Shown here: piece by piece, positions 15,563 to 26,901 of the stretch
How the letters are laid out: each line of letters begins with the position of its first letter
Numbering within the stretch: position 1 is the first letter of the stretch
DNA from: Planctomycetaceae bacterium
Lineage (GTDB): Bacteria > Planctomycetota > Planctomycetia > Pirellulales > UBA1268
Direction of reading: 5' to 3'
Assembly (NCBI GenBank): GCA_947453375.1
Contig: CANGGT010000003.1
Span: forward strand, 1 to 55,987
Length of the DNA: 55,987 bases
The notes under the pieces: model-generated
What the model saw: the letters and a program-made list of their open reading frames with translations, nothing else
Database searches by the model: none
What the model was told of the DNA's origin: nothing
Made by a program: the position numbers and the translations under genes

Positions 15563-17647
15563 ATGTCGTCAGGCAAACAAGAAGCGAGCGCTCGCCGGGG
15601 GCAGACGCCCGTTTCAAGTGCCACGTCGACCGAAGAGAGGCCCAAAGCGATGACGAGCGCCTCCCCGAACGCCGCCGTCGCCGGCGCGAAGCCCCCTCCC
15701 GCCAGCGCTGCTGCCGGGCCCTTTCCGATCAACGAGGCGATCGCCATCGGCGTGCTCGGGGCTCTTGCGATCCATGGGCTCCTCCGCTTGTCAGGCGCGG
15801 TCGGAGAGCTGCCGAGCTTGGGGGCGCTGTGGGAACTGCTCCCGGCCTGGCGGCCGCTCCCGCCGACGGTTGCCGATCTCCCTCTCGTGGCGATGCTCCT
15901 GATCGGCGGAGCGATCCTCGTCGCTGGGCTTCTCGGGCAGGTGATGGCGGGGGTTTTCGGGGCCGATCTCCTCGCCGGCGTGGCGATCCTCACGAGTCTC
16001 TTCCTCGGCGAGTGGCTGGCGGGGGTGCTCGTCGTCCTCATGCTCTCCGGGGGGAAGGCGCTCGAGGCCCGGGCGGTGAGCCGGGCGGGAAGCGTGCTTG
16101 CGGCGCTCGCCCGACGGATGCCGACGCTTGCCCATCGCCGCGAAGGAGGGGGAATGGTCGATGTGCCGCTTGCCGAGGTGGCCGTGGGGGATGTCGTCGT
16201 TGTCCTTCCCCACGAGATCTGCCCGGTCGACGGCGAGGTGGTGGCCGGGCACGGGACGATGGACGAGAGCTATCTCACCGGCGAGCCTTGGCAGATGCAG
16301 AAGGCGCCGGGGGTGGCGGTGCTGTCTGGAGCGATCAATGGCCAGGGGGCGCTCGAGGTCCGCGCCGCACACGTGGCGGGCGACAGCCGCTATGCCAGGA
16401 TCGTCGATGTCCTCCGCTCGAGCGAGGAGCACCGCCCCCGCCTCCGCCGGCTCGCCGACTCCCTCGGGGCGATGTACACGCCGCTGGCGCTCGCCGTGGC
16501 CGGCGCAGCGTGGTGGGCCAGCGGCGATGCGACCAGGTTTCTCGCCGTGCTCGTCGTTGCCACCCCCTGCCCGCTCCTGATCGGGATCCCGGTGGCGATC
16601 ATCGGTGCGGTGTCGCTGGCGGCCCGGCGCGGGATCGTCGTTCGCGATCCGGCGATCCTCGAGCGGCTCGCCACCTGCCGGACGGGGATCTTCGACAAGA
16701 CCGGCACGCTCACCTACGGCACGCCCCACCTCACCGAGGTCGTCGCGCTCGGGGGAATCGACCGCGACGAGATCCTCCGGCTCGCCGCGGCCCTCGAGGC
16801 CTATTCAAAGCATCCACTCGCTGCGGCGGTGACGGCGGCCGCGGCCGATCTCGGCGCGGCGCTTCCGGTGGAGGAGGTGTCGGAGCGGCCGGGGCAGGGG
16901 CTCACGGGGCGCGTGGGCCCCGCGGGGGCGACCCGCGAGGTGGCGATCACGAGCCGGATGAAGCTTGCCGCGGTCGCGGGGGGTGCCGACGCGCTGCCGG
17001 CCGCCGCCGGGGGGCTCGAGTGTGTCGTCGTCGTCGACGGCCGGCCGGTCGGCCTGCTCCGCTTCCGCGACCGCCCGCGGAAGGATGGCGCTACGTTCGT
17101 CGAGCATCTCGGGCCGGCTCACGGGCTCAAACGCGTGATGCTCGTGTCGGGCGACCGCGAGAGCGAGGTGAAGTGGCTCGCGGAGCACGTCGGGATCACG
17201 GAGGTCCACGCCGGCATCTCACCGGAGGGGAAGCTACGGATCGTGGAGGAGGCGACCAGGGAAGCGCCGACGCTGTTTGTCGGCGATGGGATCAACGACG
17301 CACCGGCGCTCGCGGCGGCCACCGTCGGGATCGCGATGGGGACAGCCAACGACGTGACCGGTGAGGCCGCCGGCGCCGTCGTCATGGATTCGGCGCTCGA
17401 ACGTGTCGATGAGCTCTTCCACATCGGCAAGCGCCTCCGCTCAATCGCGCTGCAAAGCGCCGTCGGCGGCATGGCCGCGAGCCTCGTGGGGATGGGATTC
17501 GCAGCCGCTGGGCTCCTCTCGCCGGCGGCCGGGGCGCTCGTCCAGGAGGCGATCGATGTCATCGCCGTCCTCAATGCCCTCCGCGTGGCGAGCGACAACG
17601 GAAAGCTCACCGACTACGGCGACGGTCCAGGCCGCCGCGGCGACTGA
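15563..17647 (+). CDS. P1B-type heavy-metal transporting ATPase, TPC type
   Basis: Membrane pump exporting a metal ion with ATP. 694 residues from 15563; an alternative ATG at 15650 has the better SD (GAGAGG), and the first 45 residues are low-complexity. There is no N-terminal HMA metal-binding domain. Motifs in order: actuator [10 protein letters not shown] (about 238), TM metal site [12 protein letters not shown] (about 332, a TPC instead of the usual CPC), phosphorylation loop DKTGTLTYG (about 377), SKHPLA (HP motif, about 415) and [10 protein letters not shown] (about 574). By family knowledge, TPC/SPC variants differ in ion choice from the Cu/Zn CPC pumps, so the ion (Co, Fe, Ni or other) is unresolved. 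The stop codon lies within a hairpin shared with the convergent LRAT-like gene. Confidence 0.9.
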   Translation: MSSGKQEASARRGQTPVSSATSTEERPKAMTSASPNAAVAGAKPPPASAAAGPFPINEAIAIGVLGALAIHGLLRLSGAVGELPSLGALWELLPAWRPLPPTVADLPLVAMLLIGGAILVAGLLGQVMAGVFGADLLAGVAILTSLFLGEWLAGVLVVLMLSGGKALEARAVSRAGSVLAALARRMPTLAHRREGGGMVDVPLAEVAVGDVVVVLPHEICPVDGEVVAGHGTMDESYLTGEPWQMQKAPGVAVLSGAINGQGALEVRAAHVAGDSRYARIVDVLRSSEEHRPRLRRLADSLGAMYTPLALAVAGAAWWASGDATRFLAVLVVATPCPLLIGIPVAIIGAVSLAARRGIVVRDPAILERLATCRTGIFDKTGTLTYGTPHLTEVVALGGIDRDEILRLAAALEAYSKHPLAAAVTAAAADLGAALPVEEVSERPGQGLTGRVGPAGATREVAITSRMKLAAVAGGADALPAAAGGLECVVVVDGRPVGLLRFRDRPRKDGATFVEHLGPAHGLKRVMLVSGDRESEVKWLAEHVGITEVHAGISPEGKLRIVEEATREAPTLFVGDGINDAPALAAATVGIAMGTANDVTGEAAGAVVMDSALERVDELFHIGKRLRSIALQSAVGGMAASLVGMGFAAAGLLSPAAGALVQEAIDVIAVLNALRVASDNGKLTDYGDGPGRRGD

Positions 17648-17662
17648 CGCGCGGCGTCAGTC
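17642..17662. terminator. Hairpin spanning both stop codons of a convergent pair
   Basis: A perfect 9-bp inverted repeat GACTGACGC-GCG-GCGTCAGTC. It contains the TGA of the P-type ATPase gene (17645-17647) and the TGA of the LRAT-like gene (17657-17659 on the minus strand). No U-tract follows on either strand, so termination is unproven. Confidence 0.55.
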
Positions 17663-18436
17663 AATCCGCTGCCCGGCCTTGGCATCGCGGAACGGCGTGC
17701 CTGGCCGGAGGGCCCGCTCGGCGACCACCGCCGCCGCCGATCCGCCGAGCCACAGCGCCGCGCCGGCGAGTGCGCCGGTCACGATAGCCGCAGGCCCCGC
17801 GGCGGCGGTGGCCGCGGCACAGACCGCGGCGCTCGTCGCCAGCCCTGCCGATTCGCCCGCCCGGCGGCTCCGTTCGGGGGAGTGGCCTGCCTGATGGGCG
17901 CTCCACTCGGCGACCATCGCTGCCCCCTCGGCGACAAGGGTGGCGGGAAGGAGCGTGCGGAGGCCGAAGCGGACGGTCGTGCCGAGCACCGTGCGGATTG
18001 CCACCCGTTCGGCGGCCCCGGCTGCGGCCCGGGCGGCCACCACGGCCGCCACTCGGGCTGCGGCACTCCCGACCCGCGATGCGAGGAGATCGACCTGCCG
18101 GCTCCCGCGCTCGCCGGTGGCGCACCAGGTGGCGAAGTGCTCGCAGTTCTCCACCACGGGGCAATAGCCGTCGCGGCCCACCAGCGACAGCGCCCGCGTG
18201 GCGATCTCGTCGGGGGAGAAGCGGGGGGGCGGATCGGTGATCACGCGGATCGGGGCGCCGGCGGCAAACTCCGCTGCACTTGTCCGGGCGATCCTGCCGC
18301 CGTCGAAGATCCGCTCCGGATCATCGGGCCGGCCGTGAACGACGGTGCCGTCGCCCAGATCGATGCCGTGGTGGGTGTAGGTGACCGTCGAGCCGGCGAA
18401 CCGGCGTTCTGCTGCGAGTCTGTCGCCCCGTGCCAT
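17657..18436 (-). CDS. LRAT-like (permuted NlpC/P60) protein
   Basis: 259 residues; SD GGGAGGA about 6 bases before the ATG. Residues 16-110 show the lecithin:retinol acyltransferase/H-rev107 fold: YTHHGIDLGDGTVVHG (catalytic His region) and VVENCEHFATWCATG (Cys-His nucleophile motif NCEHF). In this superfamily the Cys forms a thioester during acyl transfer or phospholipid hydrolysis. The rest (115-245) is strongly Ala-rich with hydrophobic stretches, such as GPAAIVTGALAGAALWLGG, suggesting membrane association. The natural substrate in bacteria is unknown; lipid remodelling is a reasonable inference. Convergent with the metal ATPase gene; it follows the kinase gene on the same strand with a 160-base gap. 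Confidence 0.82.
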   Translation of the reverse strand: MARGDRLAAERRFAGSTVTYTHHGIDLGDGTVVHGRPDDPERIFDGGRIARTSAAEFAAGAPIRVITDPPPRFSPDEIATRALSLVGRDGYCPVVENCEHFATWCATGERGSRQVDLLASRVGSAAARVAAVVAARAAAGAAERVAIRTVLGTTVRFGLRTLLPATLVAEGAAMVAEWSAHQAGHSPERSRRAGESAGLATSAAVCAAATAAAGPAAIVTGALAGAALWLGGSAAAVVAERALRPGTPFRDAKAGQRID

Positions 18437-18596
18437 CCGATCCTCCCGTGAGATTGCCGAAAGGCTGCTGCCGGCCGGAGGGGCGTTTGCGACGCATCTC
18501 GGGCCTGGGAAAGTCTACGGCTCCGGCCTCGGGCCGGTTCGGGGAGAGGCATTTTCCGGCAGTGCGGGCGCCGTTTTACCGGACGGGCAGCCGGTG

Positions 18597-20366
18597 TCAG
18601 TCGGCCCGCATTCGCTGGCGGAAGTACTTCAGCCCCGGGAAGAAGAAGCAGGCGGCGCTCACCAGCCCGAAGACGATGTGAGCATGGACGGGGAACTTGC
18701 ACATCACCAGGGCCGTCGCGAACAGCGCCGCGGCCTGGACATAAAACGCCCCGGAGAGAATCCCGGCCTTCGCGAAGAACGCCAGCCCTGCCACGAGCGC
18801 CAGCACCGGCGAGAGCGTGAGGACCGGAAGATGCATGAGATCCTCGACCCAAAAAAGGAGCACACTGCAGATCACGCTCCCTCCCCAGATGTGGGCGATC
18901 TGCCGCTCGACCGCCGTGACCGGCCCGTTGCGGTGCCGCAGCGCCCAGAAGATCGGCGCCCACAGCGCGAGGCCGCCGGCCCAGAGGACGAGGTAGGGCC
19001 AGCGCGTCGTCACCCCCTGCCAAGCGAGGACGTCGGTGGTCACGGAGAGGGCGAGGAGGACGACCGAATGCCACATCCAGAGGAGGCCCCAGTTCTCGAG
19101 GACGACCGCGTGGTGTGTTTCGCGGAAGAGGCGAGAGACGACGTCGGCGAGCCCGCCACGGCGGGCGGCGACCGGCTCGCCGGCGAGATACGCGCGGAGG
19201 TCGGCGGCGAGGTCGCCGGCCGAGGCGTAGCGGAGGTCGGCCGGCTTCTGGAGAGTCTTCAGGGCGATCAATTCGAGGTCGCGATCGACGCGCCGATCGA
19301 TCGAGCGTGGCACCGGCGGATCGGATTCGAGCACCGCAAGGAGCGTGTCCATCGGGCTCGAGCCCTGGAACGGCGGGCGGCCGGTGAGCATCTGGTAGAG
19401 GATCGCGCCGAGGCTCCAGACGTCGCTTGCCGGGCCGACATCGCCGCGGCTGCCGGCCGCCTGTTCCGGCGACATGTAGCAGGGGGTGCCGAGGATGGCG
19501 CCAGTATGGGTGACCGAGGCGTCGGCCTCGAGCCGCTTGGCGAGCCCGAAGTCGGAGACGCGCGGAAAGCCGTCGAGATCGATGAGGATGTTCGAGGGCT
19601 TGAGGTCGCGGTGGAGGACGCCGCGCGAATGGGCCATCTGGACGGCTTCCGCGACCTGCGCCAGGAGCGTCGCGGTCTCGCGTGCGGGGATCGGCCCGGC
19701 GGCGAGACGGCGGGCGAGCGTCGTCCCCTCGACATATTGCATCGAGTAGAAGGGAAGGCCGTCGTGCTGCCCGACCTCGAACACCGACACGATGCCGGGA
19801 TGGTCGAGACGGGCTGCGGCCTCTGCCTCGCTGCGGAAGCGGGCGAGATCGGCGGCAGAGGCGAGCTCGCGGCGGAGGAGCATCTTCACCGCCACGATCC
19901 GCCCGAGGCTCAGCTGCCGCGCCCGGTAAACGACCCCCATCCCGCCGCGGCCGATCTCCTCGAGAAGCTCGTAATCGCCAAACAGGGCCGGCAGCGCCAT
20001 CGCCCCCGGTGTCACGGCGTCGTCGGAAGCCGGTGGGGTGGGGGCGACGCTCGGAAAGCTCGTGCGGGTGGGGCCGGCGCCGCGATCGATTGGCGGGGTG
20101 AAGATCGCCGACTCCCGGGCTACCGCATCGGTGACCATCATCGCCGCAAACAGCTCACGGAGCTGGGGGGCGAGATCGGGGTGGGAACGGACGAGGGAGT
20201 CGAGCCGGCCGGGATCGTCGCCATGGTCGGCCAGTTCGTCGAGGAGTTCGGCGAGCCGGGTCTCCTGGGCGGCGGTGAGGGGCTCCTCAACGGCGCGGCG
20301 CCGCCCATGAAGGCGATCCTGGCGGATCGCCCCCCCCGCCCTCCCACGTTCCCCGCGTGCCGTCAT
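18597..20366 (-). CDS. Membrane Ser/Thr protein kinase (PASTA-less, multi-TM)
   Basis: Hanks-type protein kinase, 589 residues from the ATG at 20366. The longer frame to 20570 overlaps the sigma gene and is not used. Residues 1-125 form a regulatory N-terminus with a helical stretch (TRLAELLDELADH, DLAPQLRELFAAMM) common in planctomycete kinases. The kinase domain spans 132-395: IGRGGMGVVYRAR (P-loop), VAVK (Lys161), HRDLKPSNIL (252), DFGLAK (272), GTPCYMSPEQ, DVWSLGAIL. The C-terminal part (about 430-585) has five or six hydrophobic segments, for example WMWHSVVLLALSV, YLVLWAGGLALWAPIFWAL and VLALVAGLAFFAKAG; it has no extracellular sensor domain, so these segments may be the sensor. The upstream ECF sigma gene ends 94 bases before the start, so both are likely one regulatory unit. 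Confidence 0.92.
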   Translation of the reverse strand: MTARGERGRAGGAIRQDRLHGRRRAVEEPLTAAQETRLAELLDELADHGDDPGRLDSLVRSHPDLAPQLRELFAAMMVTDAVARESAIFTPPIDRGAGPTRTSFPSVAPTPPASDDAVTPGAMALPALFGDYELLEEIGRGGMGVVYRARQLSLGRIVAVKMLLRRELASAADLARFRSEAEAAARLDHPGIVSVFEVGQHDGLPFYSMQYVEGTTLARRLAAGPIPARETATLLAQVAEAVQMAHSRGVLHRDLKPSNILIDLDGFPRVSDFGLAKRLEADASVTHTGAILGTPCYMSPEQAAGSRGDVGPASDVWSLGAILYQMLTGRPPFQGSSPMDTLLAVLESDPPVPRSIDRRVDRDLELIALKTLQKPADLRYASAGDLAADLRAYLAGEPVAARRGGLADVVSRLFRETHHAVVLENWGLLWMWHSVVLLALSVTTDVLAWQGVTTRWPYLVLWAGGLALWAPIFWALRHRNGPVTAVERQIAHIWGGSVICSVLLFWVEDLMHLPVLTLSPVLALVAGLAFFAKAGILSGAFYVQAAALFATALVMCKFPVHAHIVFGLVSAACFFFPGLKYFRQRMRAD

Positions 20367-20460
20367 CGTCGTGTTCCGTCGCTGGTGGTGCGAGTGTGAA
20401 TCTTGGCCCGTGCGGCCCTGCATCGTAGGGGGGCTGGCCGGGCTGGCCATGGCCGCCGGC

Positions 20461-21219
20461 TCAATCCCCGTCAACCGGAGCGTCGTCCCCGCCGTCGAGC
20501 AGCACCCGGAGCCGGCGCATGGCGCGGAGGTAGCGCATCCCGGCTGCGGGCTTGGAGAGCCCCAGCACATCGGCCGCCTCGGCGGTGGAGAGGTGCTCGA
20601 AGTGCCGCAACAGGACGATCCGCCGATCGCCGTCGTCGAGTTGCTCGACGGCAGCGGCGAAACGGCGTTCGAGCTCGTGCCACGTCGCCGCGGCGGCGGG
20701 GGTCAGTTCGCGGTCGGCCAGGCCTGCGACCCCGTCGGGGGAGGAGTGGTCGTTGTCCGGAGGACCGGCAAGCGAGACCTCCCGATCGAGGCTCCGCGAC
20801 GCGGCGACGCGATGGCGGCGGTGGGCGTCGATGAGGCGGTCGCGGGCCATGTGCCGCAGCCAAAGTTGGAACGGCATCGTCGGGTTGGCGAGGTAGTCGC
20901 CCAGCCGGCGGTTGGCCTCGAGCATGACGTCCTGAACGATGTCGCTGGCATCGACGCGCCGCTGCATGACCCGATCCATTCGCCGATCGACCATCCGCCG
21001 GATGGCGTCACGGTGGCGGGCGAGGAGGCCGTTGACGGCGTCGTCGTCGCCATCGCGGACGCGGTCGAGGAGGATCTGGGTGGGGGGGCCATCCCGCCAC
21101 GGCGCGGCGGCGGGTGGAAGGGTCGGCGGCGCCCCGTCATGGACTCCGTCGGCCCCGCGGCCCGCGGCGGCATCCTCGTCGTCCGGCTTTCGGCCGGGAT
21201 TGCCTGACGGCACGTTCAT
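20461..21219 (-). CDS. ECF-type RNA polymerase sigma factor
   Basis: 252 residues; SD AGAGGA before the ATG. Residues 1-40 are a disordered extension. Region 2: DASDIVQDVMLEANRRLGDY and FQLWLRHMARDRLIDAHRRH (-10 recognition and core binding). Region 4: LDDGDRRIVLLRHFEHLSTA, followed by a helix-turn-helix AADVLGLSKPAAGMRYLRAM (-35 recognition). No anti-sigma factor is adjacent; instead a Ser/Thr kinase gene follows, a recurrent planctomycete arrangement in which the kinase may control the sigma factor by phosphorylation (inference from context). Confidence 0.92.
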   Translation of the reverse strand: MNVPSGNPGRKPDDEDAAAGRGADGVHDGAPPTLPPAAAPWRDGPPTQILLDRVRDGDDDAVNGLLARHRDAIRRMVDRRMDRVMQRRVDASDIVQDVMLEANRRLGDYLANPTMPFQLWLRHMARDRLIDAHRRHRVAASRSLDREVSLAGPPDNDHSSPDGVAGLADRELTPAAAATWHELERRFAAAVEQLDDGDRRIVLLRHFEHLSTAEAADVLGLSKPAAGMRYLRAMRRLRVLLDGGDDAPVDGD

Positions 21220-21291
21220 GCGGTTCCTCTGGTCCGCTTCATTGTACCCATGTGTCGGGAGGGCGGAGGCTGCGGAACGCTGCGGGTTTTT

Positions 21292-21320
21292 TTGACCGTG
21301 TGGTTTCCGTGATCCATAAT
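21292..21320 (+). promoter_or_regulatory. Candidate promoter of the S41 protease gene
   Basis: TTGACC (21292-21297), a 17-base spacer, CATAAT (21315-21320). It is in the divergent gap between the sigma gene and the protease gene. Confidence 0.45.
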
Positions 21321-21391
21321 CGCCGGCGGTTCAAGGACAGACCGCTGCCTGCCGCCACCGGACGCGGCAATCCGTCAACGGACTGTTATTC

Positions 21392-23410
21392 GTGGACGTC
21401 GCCCCGTTCAAGGCATGTTCGACCAGCGCTCCGGAGCCTCGTTGCCCCGGAGCCCGCCCCTCCTCAACGGGGCGTGGTTGGTCGGTGTTTGCCGGTTGCG
21501 GTGACTTTTCCGCGGCGGGCCCCGTTCGCGATCGCACTGGCCGTCGCCCCGGTCGGCTCAGCCTTCTCGCCGCGATGCTCGCCGTGCTGGCGGTTGCTCC
21601 GGCGATGTCGATGGCGCAGGTCGCGCCGGTGATCGTGCCGGTTTACGGTCAGGATGACGCCGAAGCGGCGATCGCGCCCGAGCCCGATCCCTCCATGCTC
21701 CCGGCGGTCGTACCAGCGCCGGTGGCCCCGGCCGGTGTGTCGCCCCGGGGCCGATCTGGCGCGGCGCCGGTGCGGCCGACCGTCGCCCTCCCCACGATCC
21801 CTGCGACACAGGCCGCCCCGGCCTCCCTGCCGGTCGCTCCCGAGGTTGCCCTGCCGAGCAGCGCGGACGAACTCTCCGGCCGGCTGGCGGTGCTCGAGGG
21901 GCAGCAGCGTTGGGGAGACATCGTCGCCGCCTGCGAGCCGCATGTCCGTCAGGGAACCCTGCCGACGGCTGTTGCTGACCGGTACGATCTGGCTCGGATC
22001 CACTGTGATCTCGTCCGGCGGCACTCCGAGGCAGCTTTCCGTCAGCGGCTCACCGGCCTTTCCGAGGCCGAGGGGCGGCGTCTCCACGCCGAGGTGCTCT
22101 CGCGGATCCGCAGCCACCACGTCGACGCCCCCGACTTCCACCGCCTCACGCTCCGGGGCTTGAGGGCGATGGAAGTGGCGATCGACCATCCGGTGTTCAC
22201 GTCGTGGTATGCCCCCCATGCCACCGCGGAACGCCGTGCCGCGTACCGTGAACAGGTGGCTCGCCTCGTCGGGGGGCGGATGGTCAATTCGCAGGCCGAT
22301 GCCGAGACGGTGGTGGCGTGGGTCGCCCGGATCGGTCATTCGACCCTCGGCATCCCCCCGTCAGTCACGCTGCTGGAGATGACGGCCGCGTCGATGGGGG
22401 GCCTCGACGAATATTCCGCCTTTCTCACCAACGGCCAGCTCGACGACCTCTACGCGCAGATCGAGGGCAACTTCGTCGGGCTCGGTGTCGAGCTGAAGAC
22501 GGCCCCCGACGGCCTTCTCCTCGTCCATGTCATCGCCGGAAGTCCGGCCGAGCGGGGCGGCCTTCTCGACGGCGACCACATCGTTGCCATCGACGGTCGG
22601 TCGATCGCAGGGATGTCGGTCGACGAATCGGCCCAACTTCTCCAAGGGCCGGAGGGGTCCGCGGTCAGCCTCGACGTCGTCCGTGGCAAGGCCGCTGCGG
22701 GCCGAGTGTCGTTGCGGCGCGAGCATGTCGAGGTACCGAGCGTCGAGGATGTGCGGATGGTCGATGCGGCAGCGGGCGTCGGCCACCTCAAGATCTCCTC
22801 CTTCCAGAAGACGACGGCTGCCGATCTGGAATCGGCCCTCCGCCGGCTCGATGCCGCGGGGATGCGGTCGCTCGTCATCGATCTTCGTGGCAACCCCGGT
22901 GGCCTCCTCTCCGCCGCCGTCGATGTCGCCGACCTGTTCCTCGAGCGGGGCCTCGTCGTGGCGACCCGGGGGCGCAGCCCGGAGGAAGATTTCAACTACT
23001 CCGCGACCCGGCCCGGCACGTGGCGGATGCCGCTGGTGGTGATCATCGACGGCGACTCGGCCAGCTCCAGCGAGATCTTCGCCGGGGCGATCCGCGATCA
23101 CGGACGTGGCACGATCGTCGGCAGCCGGAGTTTCGGAAAGGGCTCGATCCAGGGGATCTTCCCGCTCGAGATCGGCGGGGTCGGCCTCCGGCTCACCACC
23201 GCCAAGTTCTTCTCCCCCAAGGGGAAGCCGTACAGCCGGGTCGGGGTCGAGCCCGATCTCGCCGTCCACTCCAGCGCCCGCGTCCAGGATGGGGGCGAGG
23301 CTGTTCCGACGACCGGCGATGCCGCGCTCGAGGCGGCCCTCGCCGCGGCACGGCGGGCCACCGTCCGCCAATCGACCCGCCCTGCCCCCCGCTCCCAGGC
23401 CTCGAGGTAG
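21392..23410 (+). CDS. S41 family C-terminal processing peptidase (CtpA-like)
   Basis: Exported serine protease that cleaves C-termini of envelope proteins. Up to 672 residues from GTG 21392; alternative starts are GTG 21485 and ATG 21575. The signal peptide (GRLSLLAAMLAVLAVAPA, ending SMA-Q) fits all three, the first two giving longer n-regions. After a Pro/Ala linker, residues about 165-340 are helical. A PDZ domain follows (GNFVGLGVELKTAPDG, GGLLDGDHIVAIDG, about 355-440), then the S41 catalytic domain: VIDLRGNPGGLLSAAVDVAD, GDSASSSEIFAGAIRDHGR (nucleophile Ser, about 555) and GSRSFGKGSIQGIFPL (Lys, about 582), and KPYSRVGVEPDLAV at the end. The Ser-Lys dyad is intact. Divergent from the sigma/kinase genes. 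Confidence 0.92.
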   Translation: MDVAPFKACSTSAPEPRCPGARPSSTGRGWSVFAGCGDFSAAGPVRDRTGRRPGRLSLLAAMLAVLAVAPAMSMAQVAPVIVPVYGQDDAEAAIAPEPDPSMLPAVVPAPVAPAGVSPRGRSGAAPVRPTVALPTIPATQAAPASLPVAPEVALPSSADELSGRLAVLEGQQRWGDIVAACEPHVRQGTLPTAVADRYDLARIHCDLVRRHSEAAFRQRLTGLSEAEGRRLHAEVLSRIRSHHVDAPDFHRLTLRGLRAMEVAIDHPVFTSWYAPHATAERRAAYREQVARLVGGRMVNSQADAETVVAWVARIGHSTLGIPPSVTLLEMTAASMGGLDEYSAFLTNGQLDDLYAQIEGNFVGLGVELKTAPDGLLLVHVIAGSPAERGGLLDGDHIVAIDGRSIAGMSVDESAQLLQGPEGSAVSLDVVRGKAAAGRVSLRREHVEVPSVEDVRMVDAAAGVGHLKISSFQKTTAADLESALRRLDAAGMRSLVIDLRGNPGGLLSAAVDVADLFLERGLVVATRGRSPEEDFNYSATRPGTWRMPLVVIIDGDSASSSEIFAGAIRDHGRGTIVGSRSFGKGSIQGIFPLEIGGVGLRLTTAKFFSPKGKPYSRVGVEPDLAVHSSARVQDGGEAVPTTGDAALEAALAAARRATVRQSTRPAPRSQASR

Positions 23411-23852
23411 TGTGGTTCGGGGGGGCGGCGCAGCTTGAAAGTCACCCTCCCGCGGGCTAGGCTGCCTCACGCTCGAGTCATGTCCTCCGCAGATTTCTTC
23501 TTCTGACTGCGAGGAGCTGACGGGCGTGTCGGTCGGTCGGTTGGCGGGAGTTCGCGCACGTTGTGCCCAGGCACGACGGTCGGGCATGGCGGTGCCCGGT
23601 CGGAGTGCCGGCGTGTCGATCCCCCACCGGAGTCCGCTCACCGTCTGCCCATGGCCGAGCCCCGTGTTGCCCCGCCACCTCCCTTCCCAAGGGGCCGGTG
23701 ACGGGTCGTTCCTGTCCTGTTTCGGTCCGCCTGCTCCGAGCCCCTTCGCTGTGCCGTGTCGGCTTGTCCGTCGCGGAGCATGGCTGGGAATGCGAGCGTA
23801 TCGTTCACTCCCCTGTCTCCCGTAGCCCGCCATCACGAAGAAGGATCCATTC
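23411..23852. other. Intergenic region before glnN
   Basis: About 440 bases, presumably the control region of the glutamine synthetase gene. A GTG frame (23526-23825) with AGGAG upstream would encode a 99-residue Arg/Pro/Ser-rich peptide; it lacks recognisable sequence and I do not call it. No clear promoter pair was found. Confidence 0.4.
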
Positions 23853-26023
<2,171 letters not shown>

Positions 26024-26027
<4 letters not shown>

Positions 26028-26788
26028 GCAGCACAAACTCAGGCAACCCCGACGGGGAGTCACTCCCCGTCGGGCCCCTCGATCCTTCGGCCCTCGCCCC
26101 GGCCATCCGGGCGGAGTGTGAGCGTCTGTCGCTCGCGCTCCCGCCCGGGGTCGAGGAGGGACTGGCGGCCTACGCAACGCGTCTTTGGGCGTGGAACGAA
26201 CGGCTCAACCTCACCCGCCACACCGATGTCGAGCGCTTCGTGTCGCGCGATGTCGCCGATGCGGTGGCTGTCGCTGGCCATCTCGCCGCCGGGGAGCGGG
26301 TCCTCGATGTTGGCACCGGCGGAGGCGTTCCGGGCGTGCTCCTGGCGATCCTCCGCCCCGATCTCCGCGTCGAACTCTCGGACAGCGTGGCGAAGAAGGC
26401 GAAGGCCGTGCGGGCGATCGTGGCCGAGGCGGGGCTGTCGATCCCCGTTCACGAAGGGGCCGCGCAGGAGCTTGTGAGCCGGCGCGGCGAGAAGGACCGC
26501 TTTGACGCCCTCGTCATCCGCGCGGTGGCCCCGTTGATCAAGCTGCTCACCTGGTTTGAGCCTCTCGCCGACCACTATGGGCGGATGTTGATCATCAAGG
26601 GACCGCGCTGGGAGGAGGAGAAGGGGGAGGCAAGGCACCGCGGCTGGGTCAAGAAAGTGACCGTGCGCCGCGTGGCGGCCTGGCCGATCCGCGGCAGCGA
26701 CAACGAGAGCGTCCTCCTCGAGGTCCGCCGGCGGGAAACCCGCGACGAAGCCCAGCAACCTGCCCCGCCAACTCGCCCGAAACGCTGA
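26024..26788 (+). CDS. 16S rRNA (guanine527-N7)-methyltransferase RsmG
   Basis: SAM-dependent methylation of G527 in 16S rRNA. 254 residues from GTG 26024, whose GTG shares four bases with the glnN stop (GTGA). Landmarks: [32 protein letters not shown], the SAM motif [45 protein letters not shown] and [14 protein letters not shown]. The first 25 residues (Gly/Pro/Ser-rich) are an extension and contain the codons forming a strong hairpin, so a later non-ATG start cannot be excluded. Pairing with glnN instead of gidA/parAB is not the usual context. Confidence 0.92.
26048..26074 (+). promoter_or_regulatory. Perfect hairpin at the glnN/rsmG junction
   Basis: CCCGACGGGGAG-TCA-CTCCCCGTCGGG, a 12-bp perfect stem with a 3-base loop, 21 bases after the glnN stop and inside the first codons of rsmG. 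No T tract follows. It could attenuate rsmG expression or protect the 3' end of glnN mRNA. Confidence 0.6.
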
Positions 26789-26901
26789 CTCCGCCCGTCT
26801 GGCGTCTTGTTTGGGGCGGGCCTTTTGGCGCTTGGGGGTACCGGGGGGTTCGTGCGGAAGTCGGAAGGGCCCAGGGCTCCGCGGAAGGTTAGAATGGAGG
26901 C

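Noticed and set aside
23526..23825. Possible 99-residue leader ORF before glnN, GTG with AGGAG upstream
   Set aside because: Arg/Pro/Ser-rich, no recognisable sequence, and the frame is open by GC bias; one SD match is not enough.
26048..26074. Hairpin as the rho-independent terminator of glnN
   Set aside because: No U-tract follows and the stem lies in rsmG codons; kept as a possible attenuator only.
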